Assembly (NCBI RefSeq): GCF_964204645.1
Contig: NC_134026.1
Span: 4,650,001 to 4,714,000 of the forward strand
Length of the DNA stretch: 64,000 nt
Reading direction: 5' to 3'
Source of the DNA: Tubulanus polymorphus
Taxonomy: Eukaryota; Nemertea; Palaeonemertea; Tubulaniformes; Tubulanidae
Shown: piece after piece, positions 25,503 through 40,500 of the stretch
Numbering within the stretch: position 1 is the first letter of the stretch
Layout: the number at the start of each line of letters is the position of its first letter
Position numbers and translations under genes: made by a program
Notes under the pieces: model-generated
Told to the model about the DNA's origin: nothing
The model's database searches: none
Seen by the model: the letters and a program-made list of their open reading frames with translations, nothing else

Positions 25503-28500
25503 ATGTTTTATCACAGTTCACAGAATCAGGGGCAACCGGAAGGCCCTACTTCTGTAGCAACGGCGGCTGCGCACGCCCTCGTTGCCAGAGGAAATTCCAT
25601 CCGGAGCACGACGACTTCTGACAAACCGAGTCTTTCTCGGCACGAAAGTGTGATCAGTTCGGAACCCCCCGCGAGGGAAATGTCGGTGAAAAAACACCGC
25701 GGCGGCGGCGGCGGTGGCGGTGAGAGGGATAATAAACCCGATGCGAAGGTCACTGGGAATCTCATGCCGCCGATGATGACCACCCAGCCTCAACAAACAC
25801 CACCGATCAACCCACCGGATCCATATATGATTATGAGGAGTAGACAACTCAATAGTCGTGTCGTGATCAACGTAGGAGGTGTTAAACACGAGGTGCTATG
25901 GAGGACCCTAGACCGTATGCCACATACGAGACTGGGCCGGCTTCGGGAATGCAACACTCACGAAGCAGTCATGCAAATTTGTGATGATTATAGTTTAGTG
26001 GACAATGAATATTTTTTCGATCGCCACCCGCGGTCTTTTGCTTCCATATTGAATTTCTATAGAACAGGAAAGCTACATTTGGTGGAGGAAATGTGCGTCC
26101 TCAGTTTTAGTGAGGATCTGGAATATTGGGGCATCGACGAACTGTACCTCGAATCGTGTTGTCAACACAAATACCACCAGAAGAAGGAACACGTTTACGA
26201 CGAGATTCGCAAAGAGGCCGAAAGCCTAAAACAACGCGAGGAAGAGGATTTCGGTACCGGACCATTCTCTAAATGGAGGATGAAGGTCTGGGATCTTCTG
26301 GAAAAACCTCAAACTTCAACGGCAGCCAGAGTAAGTAATTTTCGCATTTACGCTTTCGCTTACAGTCTTCTTTATACATATATAAATGTATATGAATTTT
26401 CGTTTGAATTTCTTACCCCTTTATTATGATCATTTCTATATTTATATAATTCAGAAATATTTTTTCATATTCCGTCATTTTTGCACATTATGTATGCGTA
26501 TGTGTAGGATGAAAATGATTATGTTAGTGTATTAATTTCTTGCTGCGTGTAGCCTTGGATTGAATGATAGTTATCACGTAGGCTTAGCTATATATTCACT
26601 CTTGAAATTAGCGCTTGGTTATTTTCTGGCATTTGACTGAAAACAAAACTAGAAGAAGCATCAATTGGAGAATCGTTTGAAAGTAGTAAAAGTTTGCATC
26701 GGACATGAAACAGGACTAGAACTATTAGGCTGGCTTTACGTAATTCCGACATAATCTAATATATATCTAGGACCAAGTTTACGAGTTAAATTATTAGAAA
26801 ATGGATAAGATAACCCCGCAGTGAATAGACTTTTGTAGTACTATTCATCATATCTCGGGATATAAGATACAATGCTCTCTGAAGTGCTAAGAATCTTGGC
26901 AAAAAATCGTTTATATATCATACAAAACTCCCGCGTGTAGAGGTATGCGGCTTCCCTTGTGTTTACAGACAAACAGTAAAGTATATATAGAACCTGTTCC
27001 TCCTGCCAGGCAAGAAACGTAATCTCTGTGGACTTTTTTATTTAGTCGGCGTGTTGTATCTCACCATTATCAAAAATACACAAAGCAGTTTTCGGACACT
27101 TTAGGCGTATATTAGCAAAATGGAGATCGAATCGCATCAAGCGTTTATGCAACACGAAAAAAGTATATTTGGCCATTTCGAGATTTACCGACATTAGGTT
27201 AAGATATGGTTTATGATCTCTCATGACCATTCTCGAACAGTGTAATGTAGCCTATTCTCTCGTCAAAATTAGAGACTTTATCTTCTCTCTACCGTAATGT
27301 CTAGTTTTATGATAGATGCGAATCCATGGTAACCGAAATTGCCGCATCTGCCTACACACAGGGAGTCAGCTACTGTTGACGGTACGAACTATACAAATCA
27401 ATACAGCATCTGATTCTCGTCAGGCATATTAGACGCTGCGATTATCAGAATCACCAACCGAATATCTACAGCATTTTCATACTATACCCAACTCGGCGGT
27501 AACTGCTTATTTTTAGATTCGTCGGTAACATTTCTATTTCTATACGAAATTCGAAATTCTGACGGTTTTCCTCGGTAATGGTTTCAGCACTTGTTGACGT
27601 CCTGTGAAACCGAGCAGCCGAATAGGAACTTTCGGACGTTCTCTCTTCAGAAAAACCATGCACCGAGTTCGATAATGCATCTATGTACATTAATTTAGCC
27701 ACGATAGCCCTTCGCAAACAGTGAAGTACGCTTTTATCTCTCGGCAAATTACTTTACCCGTCCATTTTATATCCACGCTTGTTTGACCAAGTGGTGGCGT
27801 TTCTTATAACAATGCTGTTCAGACGAGGCAATAGATAACATAAGTATGTCGCCAATCTGATGCGATATTTTTATCTATTTTTAAGATCGTTTTTGATGGC
27901 ATCCGATGGCTACTGTGTGTTTTAGATACTGATTAATTACAGGAATTCTATACGGATAACCGACCGTTTTAGGATAACGATTTTTTAAAGAGATTTAATG
28001 TTCGTGTCGTCACGCGAGGCTCCATCCGAACTTATGTATAATAAATACTCAAGCGTGGTGACAAAACGTTGCAATTATCCCGAGCAAACAGTGTACGATC
28101 CTCGGAGGATTTGCTTCGTTTATCCATAAAATCATATCAGAAGCGGAATGGATGAATGCGCACTGGGACCCGCCGGATCTGATATAATGCAATCGGAGTC
28201 GATTTTTCATTTTTTGATTAAACCATAAACACGCTATACCGCAAAGGCAAAGCTGTTAGAACCCCTCCAACCGATCCCACGCGCAAGAACGCGAGTTCTT
28301 TTAGGATATATATATGTATATTTCTGAGCCCCTTAATCCGGTATAGTAAGACTCTGCATAGACTATACATGCATTTGTGTTTTGAAGGAAGCAGGCGTAA
28401 TTGCATGAACGATGCATTCGTTTCAAAAATTCAGATAAAATGATGTTAGACTTTCGTTGTTTGGTTAACGGCGAAAGCGCTAAGCTAAGATTTATACGAA

Positions 28501-31500
28501 CTATGAACGTAGCGTCGACGAATTATTTTGGGGTCTAATCCCTAGTAGATTTAGACGTCTATCTCTAAGCCCTCTCGTATTCGTCCCGATGCATTCATGT
28601 ATTTTCATTATTTCATAAATTATACATTTGGGGCCGATTTACGAGCTGGATGGCAGCGAGTATTGCATGCGTATTGCTGGATTAGTATTCCATGGGAGTA
28701 CTTAATGGTTTTATGGCGCTTGGAATTGTTTCAATATCCATAGACCAATCAGGTTTACTCGAAACGGGCGAAAGGTCGGGACATTTACTCGATTGGAATA
28801 TGCTATTATTATTCACCGCAGCCAAAATATCCTCAAATAGAATGCGCGATACATTTTTAGAAAATATTTTGAAAACAGGATTTCTTTTGTCTTTAATGTG
28901 TTTCAAATACGAGGATGTCTGCTTTTAGTTTTCACGAAAAAAAAGCATAAAAACGTTACGTCCACGACAAATATCAGACCTAGAAATATGAACGCTGTTA
29001 TTCAATCAAAAAGAATGATTATTTCCTTATCATTAAGAAATCACAATTAAGAAAACGTCGTGATGTGAATTTTATTTGAAAAATCCTTAAGTCTTCTATA
29101 AGAACTAATAACTAAATTCGATTTCTCGATTAGATTTCAAATGGAATATCACCTATATCTAATTTAGATTTCCATCCAAAGAATAATTGCGAATAGTTTC
29201 TTTGAAAACGGAACATATTGACTACATGTTTTAGTTACATGATGCCTTTTGTTTCATATTCGCTTAATTGTAATTGTTAGGTATTTTACTGATTAGGGTG
29301 GCGATGTGTAGAACATAGACGCTGCATTCGCTGTAGTTGGTGTTGGTCGATGTCTTAACGTATTTCATAATTCTTGGAATCATTATGATAAAAAGAAAAC
29401 ATCATTTTTATCTAGCGATCGGATGATGATGAAAAAGAAAAAAAAACAAAATATATTTCGAAAGTATTTCGGAAAACCTGCTGTTGTGGTTGTTAAAATT
29501 TTCCATTTGTTCGTTTACGGACTATGCGAAAATAATGATACGATGATAGTCATCCAGACGACTGATCTGTTATCGATATATGCTTTGTGATGATACATTC
29601 ACTAATCAGAATATGAAATTTTAATTTCTACGTCTAGGAGAATTTGACGCAGTGCGAGACTTGTTGGCATGTTATGGGACAGGTACGATGATGTTTAAGC
29701 GATGATGTTTAAGCCCTGCTTAGGCTGAGCACGCACGTCACTAATCTTTTGCCCAGTGATGCCACACATTTCAATAAAGCCTATTCTCAGATTAAACTAA
29801 CCTTCGTCTATTTTTGCCCGCGGAACAATCCCTCAAAAAACTAATGATAAATATGTAGCCGTTGTACCATTCCATTCCTAATAATTCCCCAGATTTTAAG
29901 ATCAAACCTGCAAGGCTATGACCTCATCACTGGAGAAAACAATAGCATGCTAAACGACGATCAATTCTGTGTAGTTCAGTAATTTTAAATGGTTAGGTAT
30001 TCATCGTTGGGCGACTGTATTGAATAAGTACTGCGCATTGTCGAATTTTGTGAGGTCCTTTTTCTAGGACGATCACCCGCTACATATGTAGTCGTATATT
30101 GTTTATGGGGTACCTACATCGTTGTCTGACATGTCACTCTCGTTATATAGTTTGTGTTAATGAAGCATGAAAATCGTCACCCATCCACAAACCATCCTAA
30201 CGCTTTTAGAACGAAAGAAACCTTTTCTCATAATGTAAACGACGCCTGTGTATAATATGTGTGTTACTCTTGTGCCACGAAAAATCACGTAACGACGTGT
30301 TCTGTGTTTGCCGACATTTTCTCAGAGGTGGCAGTTTGTCATAGACTCCCGTCGATGAAGTTCACCGGTTTAGTATCCAAAAAATGTACGATGTATAATG
30401 TATTATTCGACGACGATGTACTTGAAGCTGCAGATATTGAGGAGATAATTGATATATCTGGTTCTTTTTGGAAAAATTGCATTGCTGCTTCTTCAAGTTA
30501 TCCCCTTTTCGTACATGTATATGTCATATCACAAGGGCACCTAAATTTTCTTTCCGAAACATACATTTCATTTTAAAAAAGTATACTTGATGTTTGTACT
30601 TCGCGATAAAGATATTTGATATTTAGAGGCCGAGCGAAATTTGCATCGTTAGCGGAACGTGATCGACGATTGGCAACTAAATTGTGTCAGTATATTGGAT
30701 TATCTATTTTGGTTAGGTGCCCTGCGGTTAGTCGATGTTATGTAGGAGTAGTTAGTTCTATTCGCATTAGTTAGTTTTTTTCTGCAAGTCGATACTAATC
30801 GATATTGTTAACACGCACCCGACACACGCATATAAAATCACAAAATGAGACACAGAAACGTGGAACGAAATATAGCTGCGTATATAGCGGTGGCAAGCTT
30901 CAAATGACGAATATAGAAAAACACAGTCGCAATCGCCTCGTTCATTGAAATCACGATGCAGAGTTATGTTAGACCGCATAAGAGTCGTCCTATGATTTAG
31001 ACGCTATACTGAAATATGTTGCTTATTAGAACTTTCTTTGGACTGACTTTACTTACAATTTTTTATATACATGCATGATTGTCATCATACATTTCGAGCT
31101 TTTGCATATTTCTTGTTACATTTTGTTACGTTTTACTAAAACATTCGCGATTGAAGCAAAGACATTTTCAACATTTCTACACGTTGCATATTAACTGCAT
31201 GCGTTTTATCTTCCAATAGATCAGTTTTTCACTTATATCTGTATATTTCCAAATATAGACTTCTTCAATACTAGTTTAAAGTACTACTCGATATATATTA
31301 TATAGAAATAAATAGAAGTAGGCTTCGTATTATTATATAATCCTACGTATTGATTAATTAACTTATTATCAGTAATTTGATAATGATCTAATCAGATGAT
31401 TTTCAGAATTTCAGGCGACTTCGTTAGTCATATTATTACTAATAAATGCTAAGAATTGGTAGAGTGACAATGACTCAGTTATACTTATACAACACATACA

Positions 31501-34500
31501 ACCGTCGATCTGTCTCTCAACAATACAAACCTGTTCCTCTTCTCTGTCGCCTCTGTACCTCACCACCCACCCACTCCGACTGTCATGTGAAAGGGTGCTT
31601 CTCGTTTTTTTTTCTGTTGGTTGTGGTAATAGTTTTTTCTATATGTTAACATACTCAAATGATGTTCATTCGTTGATTATTACAATAAGCATTATGTATG
31701 AAAGATTACATATCGTTTGTAATGTTTTTTTTTCTTCAAATATGTATTTGAGATCGTTTCTGTAAATAACTGACTTCTTAATGATATGCCGAACACCTAA
31801 AAAACCTGAAAATCTCAGTTTAAGCCCGTCCAGTCGGCTTAGGTGAACGTCGTTATCGGAGTTAGTCGACTATTTGCGAACTAAGTGAAACCGAATGTCA
31901 GTTATTCGGAGCTATGGTCCGGAAATAGTTGACCACGGGATTGAGTACGGTCGCTGTAGTACGGACCTATTTCCAAGATGGCGGCATTGGAAAATGCGCT
32001 ACGACCGAACTAAAGCGTGTTACTAGCACCGACCACGAGTCGACTAACTACGAAAACCGAAGTTCGCTTCGATAGTTACGTAAAAACATCAATAGATGAC
32101 TCTACAGTGAGTTGATGTGGATGTTATTTTGCTACTTTCAATGGTGTTCACTACAGATTATAGTTTTTGATCGGAGTCTTATTTACAAGAAACGCCGCGC
32201 CACTGTTGACATGATTGTATGAATATGATGAGCAAAAACTATGTTGTATTAGTTTGATGTGATTGGTAACGGGACCTTTGTCATATCTGACGTCTCCATC
32301 AGAAAACACACGACAAATACGATCTATTTTAGACACCAATTCGGAATAGGCCAGCATGACTTAATTTTTGGATACTAAACTAATTTTACGACCTCGTTGT
32401 ATGACATTTTAGTGTATATATATATAATCTATAAGCAAATCGGAGGACGCAGCATAGTAAAATGGCAAAAACGCTGACGAATTTGTAATTCAAAAATTTG
32501 AACACGAAGAAAACCGTATTCCCTACCATTTGCGTTGGCGTAATTTCCAAATTTCAACCGCGAGAGCTCGACAATGATTTAAGATTTGCTTACGCTTTGA
32601 AAAACAAAGAAGTGTAGGAAATTAATTCGAATCATTTCATCATCAGACGAAGTCTGGTGGCATTTCCCCTGAATAATTCTCCCCCCATAAAACCTATCGG
32701 GAGTTGCTCTTTGCCGTCAATTTAATGCCGTCAATAAATTACAGCTCGTTAACGCGACGATGCTACCTCGACGGCGTTATTCGTTCGTGTAAATTGAACC
32801 TACAACAGTTAACATTCGGTGATAATCTCCCCGCGAGTCAGTAGCTATACGTTATAACAAAAATAATCCCATTAAATCATTCTCACACTCTTCTTTTCTA
32901 GTCTTCCGATGCCCTTGATGATGATAATTTGACCTTCAAAATTATACATATACATTTTGCGTAAAATACCTTAATATCTATATTCATTAAATCGTAGTTT
33001 TCGTGTACGGCGGGAGGGTGCAGCGGAAACGGAATTCACGCCGAAGAGATCGATAGTGCCAGTGCGTAACTTGCCTCTTGACCACCTAGAAATGGTGGCA
33101 CAAAATTCAAAATGTAATCGGCAACCAATTAGTTCGTCGTTAATGGATTCTTTGAGGACGAAAATCAATTTGAAAACTTCGGTCGATAGATAGGACTATT
33201 CCACATCGAAAACCGAATCAATATTTTCGAAAACCTATTATCAAATGCGTGTTCCTCAAATTAGAATATTATCTTGTATACGTCTTCGGTTATTTGAAGT
33301 GTATCTCACGCGTCCTAAGGATGAGTGCCAGACCGATATTATGTACGATCCATGCATATGACATATACCGCGTAATTTCACGCTGATTGGGCGCCTTCGT
33401 CATTTCGGAGGATCTCGTCTGATTAATCCTGCTCGCCAAATATGACCAGTATTATCCCAGTTTGACGTATTACAACTTCATCGGCGTTACTGCGTATTTG
33501 ACTATGAATGTGGATGTGCTTGATAATGGATATAACAGCATGAAGCCATGCTATTTGATGTGCTGGATGTAAATAATGTTACTGACCATTATTATTATCA
33601 TGCTGTCTGTGTCGAAACCCATCGTCTGTATATATCTATACATAGCAAGACATGAATAACCCAGTGTTTTACGTGTATTTACGCGTATAATGTATTATAT
33701 ACATGTATATTATGAACGGTGTTTTATTTTTATCAGTGTTTTCTCAAAAATTAATAGATAAGCCCGAGCTAAGAAAGAAAAATTTGAGTGAGAAACTCTT
33801 TCAGATATATCACATGTATTTATATTACATAGAACACGTCTAGTTGTCTAACATGTCTAAAGATTCGAGTGTAATTTGCATAAAACGATTGAACGAAAAA
33901 TAAGATAATGCTTATTGTTCGAAATGAATCATTACTCATGTTATCACCAGTTTCGTTCGCTCACCCAAAATGTGTTGCTTTGATAAATGCGCGGTATTTT
34001 GAACAGTTTCAGTATCGTTCATGTTCACGTCCTGATAGTGACGATACTTATGGAAACCATTGCTATGACAACGTGATTGTTTACTTTCAGGTGTTAGCCG
34101 TCGTTTCTATATTGTTCATCATCTTGTCTACTATTGCATTGACGCTTAATACCATTCCCGATATACAAGAGAGGGGCCCAAATAAAGAACCAATCGACAA
34201 CCACCATCTTGTAATCGTGGAGGCAGTCTGCATCGGATGGTTCACGCTAGAATATCTCTTACGATTTTGGGCCTCGCCGAACAAATGGAAATTTTTCAAA
34301 GGGCCTCTAAATGTTATAGATTTGTTAGCTATTTTACCGTACTTCATTTCCCTCGGTTTAGTCGAATCAAATAAAAGTACTGAACAATTCCACAACGTTC
34401 GTCGCGTGGTACAAATCTTCCGTATTATGCGAATACTTAGAATATTAAAACTTGCTAGACACTCGACCGGTCTGCAATCTTTAGGATACACGTTACAGAG

Positions 34501-37500
34501 AAGCTATAAGGAACTAGGACTCCTAATGATGTTTCTCGCGATAGGGATACTGATGTTTTCTAGCCTTGCCTATTTTGCCGAAAAGGAAAACAACAAAGGC
34601 ATGTTTAAAAGTATCCCCGAAACGTTTTGGTGGGCTGCAATCACCATGACAACTGTAGGGTACGGTGATATTTATCCGAAATCGACACTCGGTAAAATTG
34701 TAGGTAGTGTGTGTTGTATTTGCGGCGTGTTAGTTATTGCTCTACCAATTCCTATCATTGTTAACAATTTTGCCGAGTTCTACAAGGATCAGATGCGACG
34801 AGAGAAAGCCCTGAAACGAAAAGAGGCACTCGAGCGAGCGAAACGGAACGGCAGTATTGTAAGCTTCCATTCCGTGAATCTACGAGATGCTTACGCCCGC
34901 AGTGTCGAACTGATCGATATAACCACAGACGGTGTCCGGAACCGACCCAGTGTCTACCCAGACACACCACTGAGTTTAAACAACAGTACTTCCAGTCCGC
35001 CGCCGTGTGTTCTGAGGCTCAACGAGCACACGACACGACACGCAGACGCCAAAGATATTCTTCAACAGGGACAGAAATCCGCCAATCCTAGTTCCAACAA
35101 TCTTCTAGACGTCGACGAGGTCTCGTTGCAAAGAATGACGTCATCACAACCCATGCTCAACCTAAACGCACAGGTGGGTCAATAACCCAGGCCGATGTTA
35201 TTTTCTAAAGATCTGTATCCGCCGTGAACTGTTGTCCAGTGGTTGCTGATAGAATTGTTTCCATTGTGTCAAGATCGGTCAGTTCATTATAACTGCCTTC
35301 AATATCCCCGAGCAATTCGATACCTTAATCGAGATCATCATCACAGAGGCAGATTCTCCTAGTTAGTGCACGTTTAGGAATCGACCTTTGATTGATTGAT
35401 TTTGATTAAACCATTTAATCCCCGGACATCACAAATGGAATTTTAGATTTTATGGCAAATAAAACAATTTCACCCCAAATGATTTCACCCCATCAATTGT
35501 TTTCATCAAATTGAAGCATATGCTTCAGTTCCAGCACTGACAATAGAAACAGTTCTCGAGCCGATGCACATCAGATTTTATGGTGATTAAAAGTTGCTTC
35601 ATGTACTTGTTTATTGCAGCTCTATCGGGTATGTACAAATAATACCGGCTGCGAGATATGAGTGTTTTTTTTGCTACCACACTTAGATACATAGATGCCG
35701 CGGGATTTCATTTCGTATTCATAGCGTTCTCAAGCATGAATAATGAAACCGTAATTCAATTAGCGCAAAGTGAATGTACTGCGATCAAACATATAATAAT
35801 GCGATATTCATCCTATAAGTAAATAAACGATTTAGTAATTACAGCGTAGTAAGTAGGTGGTAAGAGGTATAGTGCGTTTAGACTGCCATTCGCTCGGTAG
35901 TCAAACGACGAAATGATAAATTAAATATTCTTGTTACTTGTAACGAACTAGCGAAATTCAATTATTTCATATTTTTAGGATATAAATTACATTGATGCAA
36001 ACGGAGGACATAAAAACTCTATTGAAATGCGTGATCTTGGACGGCAAGGCAGTAATGCCAGTAGTGACACCTATGCCAGCTGCTATACTCACCCACCAAG
36101 CCAAGCAAGCCCGTCAAATCCGGACCCGATGAATCGGCATAACCTTTATATAAACCCGCTTGACCAGCCGGTGGACCCAGCACCACCCTACGATTCCGTT
36201 TACCCAGATCATCCTCCACCCTGTAAGTTATCCCCTTGCTCAGATCAATTTGTGCAAAAACTTGACGAGGGATTAACCGCCACTTGGCAACTGGCACACC
36301 CACCGCTGTCTCCAACCTCTGCAGACGAGGACAAATCAAATACTAGTGGCGGAGAGGAGAAACCATTATCAAAACGTACCAAATCACTTCCGTTAGGCAG
36401 AAGGGCCAGGTTTACCGATAGCGATAGTCAAAAAAGTACATCAACAGACTCTATCAATTCGCAGGGTTCTACGAGAAGTCGAACCCGATTTAGGCCCCCG
36501 TTTATTACCAAATTACAATCGTCGAGTCCGGCGACGGGGAAAAAGTTGGCTAACTACCATCTTATTAGTAATGCTCGAGGTAAGTCGATCATCGTTTCGG
36601 CTAAACGTCTGTAGTGTCTTTCATTTTCTAACCTAGCTGGGTGTGTCAATATACATATATCTCTATTATTCAAGTGTGTCTGCACGATGTCTGACATAGG
36701 TTGGTGTTGTAGAGCGGTGTACGTGCCTTGCTAAACGCGGGATAATGTCTAGGACCTCTTCGCTTACCGAGGCTCCGGGCGAACCTCGTTCATTCACCGA
36801 TGCCGAAGGTTCGTCCGAGTCGCTGGTAAGCGTGGACATATAGATATCCATGTATTTTTTAAATATTATTTTCGTTATCCAACTATTTTTCATTTCAATG
36901 TTCTTTATATACTTTTCATATTCTGTGTCTTACATACGAAGAATCTGTCACGTTAAACATCTAATTATATATAAACATCAAAACGCGTTTCTACTATTAA
37001 GTGGTGCTTGAAACAAAATGCCTACGTCAAATTTTGCCCAATAAATGTCTTCAGAAAATACTATTTGTAAACGAGTTCGTCACCATTATATCGAGGCAAC
37101 GATTTTGAAAATATTTCTGAAATATCTTACCAGCTTCGCATGCCTATAAGTAGCATACACCAATTTTCTGTCAGACTGAGATAATGCTACTCTCCAACTC
37201 TTCCAGGTTACGAGATATCTAATGTTTTGCATGAGCTGCCTTTACCGGAGCAAACGATTCTAACATAATTCACACTTAATTTCAAATGAATATTTCAGAG
37301 AACGCACTTTTCCAGACACGAGTTTCGTTCGTCATAGCTGTTACTAAACCATCCGAGAACTTCATCATGACCGACCTAAACTTGGTCATAACGCGATACC
37401 ATTTCAGGGGCGAATTTGATCTAGATATTGGCCTGAATCAAAAATGAAAATTTCTTGAAATATTTCGGTTGCAATTTTTTGGCATGTTTCTTCCTATCTG

Positions 37501-40500
37501 TTATACTACAGTCCGTAGTTTATGTACGATGCATGTGTTTTCTCCACTACCCTCGATTACTGACAATGACTGAATGTTCAGCGTCAACATTAATCGCCCA
37601 TTTAGCGATAGTTTTTATTGCGCAATTTCATCATTGCGATAAAGAATAATAATTGTTTAATGTTTTATAACAACATCGATTTTCACTCTAAACATTGCAG
37701 CATACGAAAGTTTGTCAATGCGAGTGTGTGCGCGCGTTAGGAGGGTATTTTCGAAGTGCTACCGACAGGCTCTTCGTGCTCACCCTTGGCGCACTCGTTC
37801 CCATCAACGTTCGTTTTTCACGATTATACATGATTATGGTCTAATTTGTAGCCAATAAACGACGACACAGTTTAAGCGATGACGATGCTACCGACTACTC
37901 GTTGCAATGAAAGTGAGACAAGTTCCCTTGTTTTGTTTTTCGAAAGTAGAATTTTCTATAGCATTCTCATTGATTTTGTTTTCATAACAAATGCGTTCAT
38001 GTTGCGCTGGTAAACGATGAAATAAGAAAAAAAACGATAAGTGTTTTGTTGCCAAAACACGTGGAATGTTTGAGTCTAACTGACGGAATACGGCGGTGAC
38101 TGATATAGCCATTTCGGCAAAATTAACTCCTTCAAAAGTTTTCATTTTAGACTGAACATTTAGGTTGGCTTAAATCAACCGCCGTTCTTTGATTTTATTT
38201 CCGTTTACCAGCAGCATATTTTTTGTGTGTGGTTTTTACAAAGCGTGTCGAACGCGGCAAGTTGTTTGTCCTGAAAACTGTTTGATTAATTAACAACCCA
38301 ATATCGATTCTATCCCGAACAGTCCCTAACGAGTTGGCATGTTTGTCATTTTGATTAGTAGAACTTAAAAAACTCTGTCTTATTGGTCGTATTTTTGCAC
38401 CAGATATCATATATTTTTTCTACATATGATTTTATGAATATATCTATAATATGCAAGATTTGAAAACAGCTGTTTTTGCTAGAACAATATTGCAGTGATT
38501 TGATTAGTATTGATTCCACCCTGTAACAAAATATCCTTTTCCAATACAACATTGCCAGTAATGAGCGTATACAAAACATGATTAAACAAATATGGCTATA
38601 CAAATATATTACGTTGATTAAATCTTGATAATTCTTTTGCGGCCGACAGTATTCTTTGTAAATCTTCTGATATCAATCGAAATGTTGCATCGCATCTGAC
38701 ACAGTCGGCGGTGGTCATACGAAAGCCACATTTTGTTTTCAGTGGTTGTCAAGATATCACACTTGAAATGAATAATATTTGTATACATATGCTCGTGCAC
38801 TAGCAATAGCCATGCCTTCTCAAATTCTACACCTGTTGACACTATATTTTTTATTCTTTTTCGTCAACGGACGTCACAAACAAGCTGAAATGGGCATCAT
38901 TTTTGCCTAGCAAGATGCGAGCATTCAGGCGGGGTTCGTCGTCTTTTTAAAACTTCTTGACTCCGGATGTTTATTTGACATTTTCTCGAAACTGTGAAAT
39001 ACGTGTATACACCCCGCATTGGTACACGACGACATGACAACTAGAATTTATTTTGATTCCGATGAATATCGAATCTAATCTCGAATCTGTACTCGGGCTA
39101 CTTATATCCTAGCATTGAGATTGTAGTCCCGTTCGATTAGAGAAAATGTCAAATTTCCATCCAGCACTGTTGTGTTGCTTGTAGATTTTAAATGCGTTAT
39201 CTATATATTACGATCCACCGATAGATATTTATCATGAATATTAACAAGTTCTTTATTCATACAGTTTTTGCACTGTTAACATTTATATTTCTTTCAATAT
39301 GAAAATTCTTTTAAAATTCCATTGGCTTATATGTTATATTCCATTTTACAAAGCATTCATTTCATTTGAGTAAATAGTAACAGCACCGTGTAACATTCAC
39401 TATTAAGTCCTGTATTCTTATTAGTTCTGTGGCTAATGTTGATGAATTTCTGTGTAGACACAATAGACCAGAATTTTGGGGAACAATATTAAGTCCTCGA
39501 GCTAATAGTTGACTCCATATGAACTTAACTGTTGCTGATGGAAAATAACGTAGGGCGTAAGGATCGTTATAGACCCTGGTAGATAGACGTCAATGAAGTC
39601 AGGTCCTCGTAATATCATTTGTGCGTAGGATACTCAATACGCAAAATAGAATGATAGAACTTTACACGTTGAAACACGAAGATAGTATCAGTCAATATCG
39701 TAACATGTTAGATATGATAATCTCAATCAGTTTGAGAATATCTGGCTTCAGGAATTCAGGTAAAACAGACTATTCATTAATCAGCTACCGAAACATCGTC
39801 GAGAGTATATGTCTGAAAAACATTCTCACGGAGAAAAAGTCTCGAAATCTATTCTAACAAATGAACAATTATTACGCAAGTTTCTGAATGTTTCATTCGT
39901 TTTCCTAAATTTTGATTTATTTTTATACATCTATCATCTATCATCTTTAACCTTGGAAAATAATCCAGATTCAAAAATCCACACAACGACACATCATTCC
40001 CTGGATTTCCAAGCTTATTCAGCAGAGGCTTTTAATGTGTATACGTACCCGAATTCCCCTAGTGTCAAAGTACGGAAAATGGTCAATTGTCTCTCTGTCG
40101 ATTGCAATCATACTCGATGTCCACGTATCTAAAAGCACAGCCAGTATGAAGTGGAAATGGCTGACGTTTAATTATCAGTTCTGTCCTGTACGTTTTCAGG
40201 TAAAGGCAAAGCTTCAGGTACCGGCAACAGTGGCGGTGGTAGCGGTGACTCGAAACAAGACAGCATACCACTCCGATCACGAGTGTCCGAGCCTGCTGCG
40301 AAGAAAAAGTCCATACTAAAGAAAGATGCAATGAGCAATGAAGAAACGGAGACTTTGTTGAAACGATACCATCTACGCGATGACCTACACGAAAATGGCG
40401 AAGATACCCAATCGAGTGATAACGCCCCATCAGTGGACACTGTTCAGAATATACCTATGCCAAATACGAATAGCCCAACGATAAAAACGAAATCAAGTGA

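Noticed and set aside
25518-25889. Two minus-strand open frames with poly-Pro and poly-Ala text
   Set aside because: They are antisense shadows of the Kv2 first exon and its glycine-codon repeat.
28682-28928. Overlapping 74- and 78-codon frames on opposite strands
   Set aside because: Deep inside Kv2 intron 1, with no splice signals, composition like the surrounding intron, and no known similarity.
36580-36614. Continuation of Kv2 exon 3 to a nearby stop (text ending SAKRL)
   Set aside because: A consensus GAG|GTAAGT donor at 36579 and the matching acceptor at 40200 make splicing the better reading. Retention would only give a minor truncated form.
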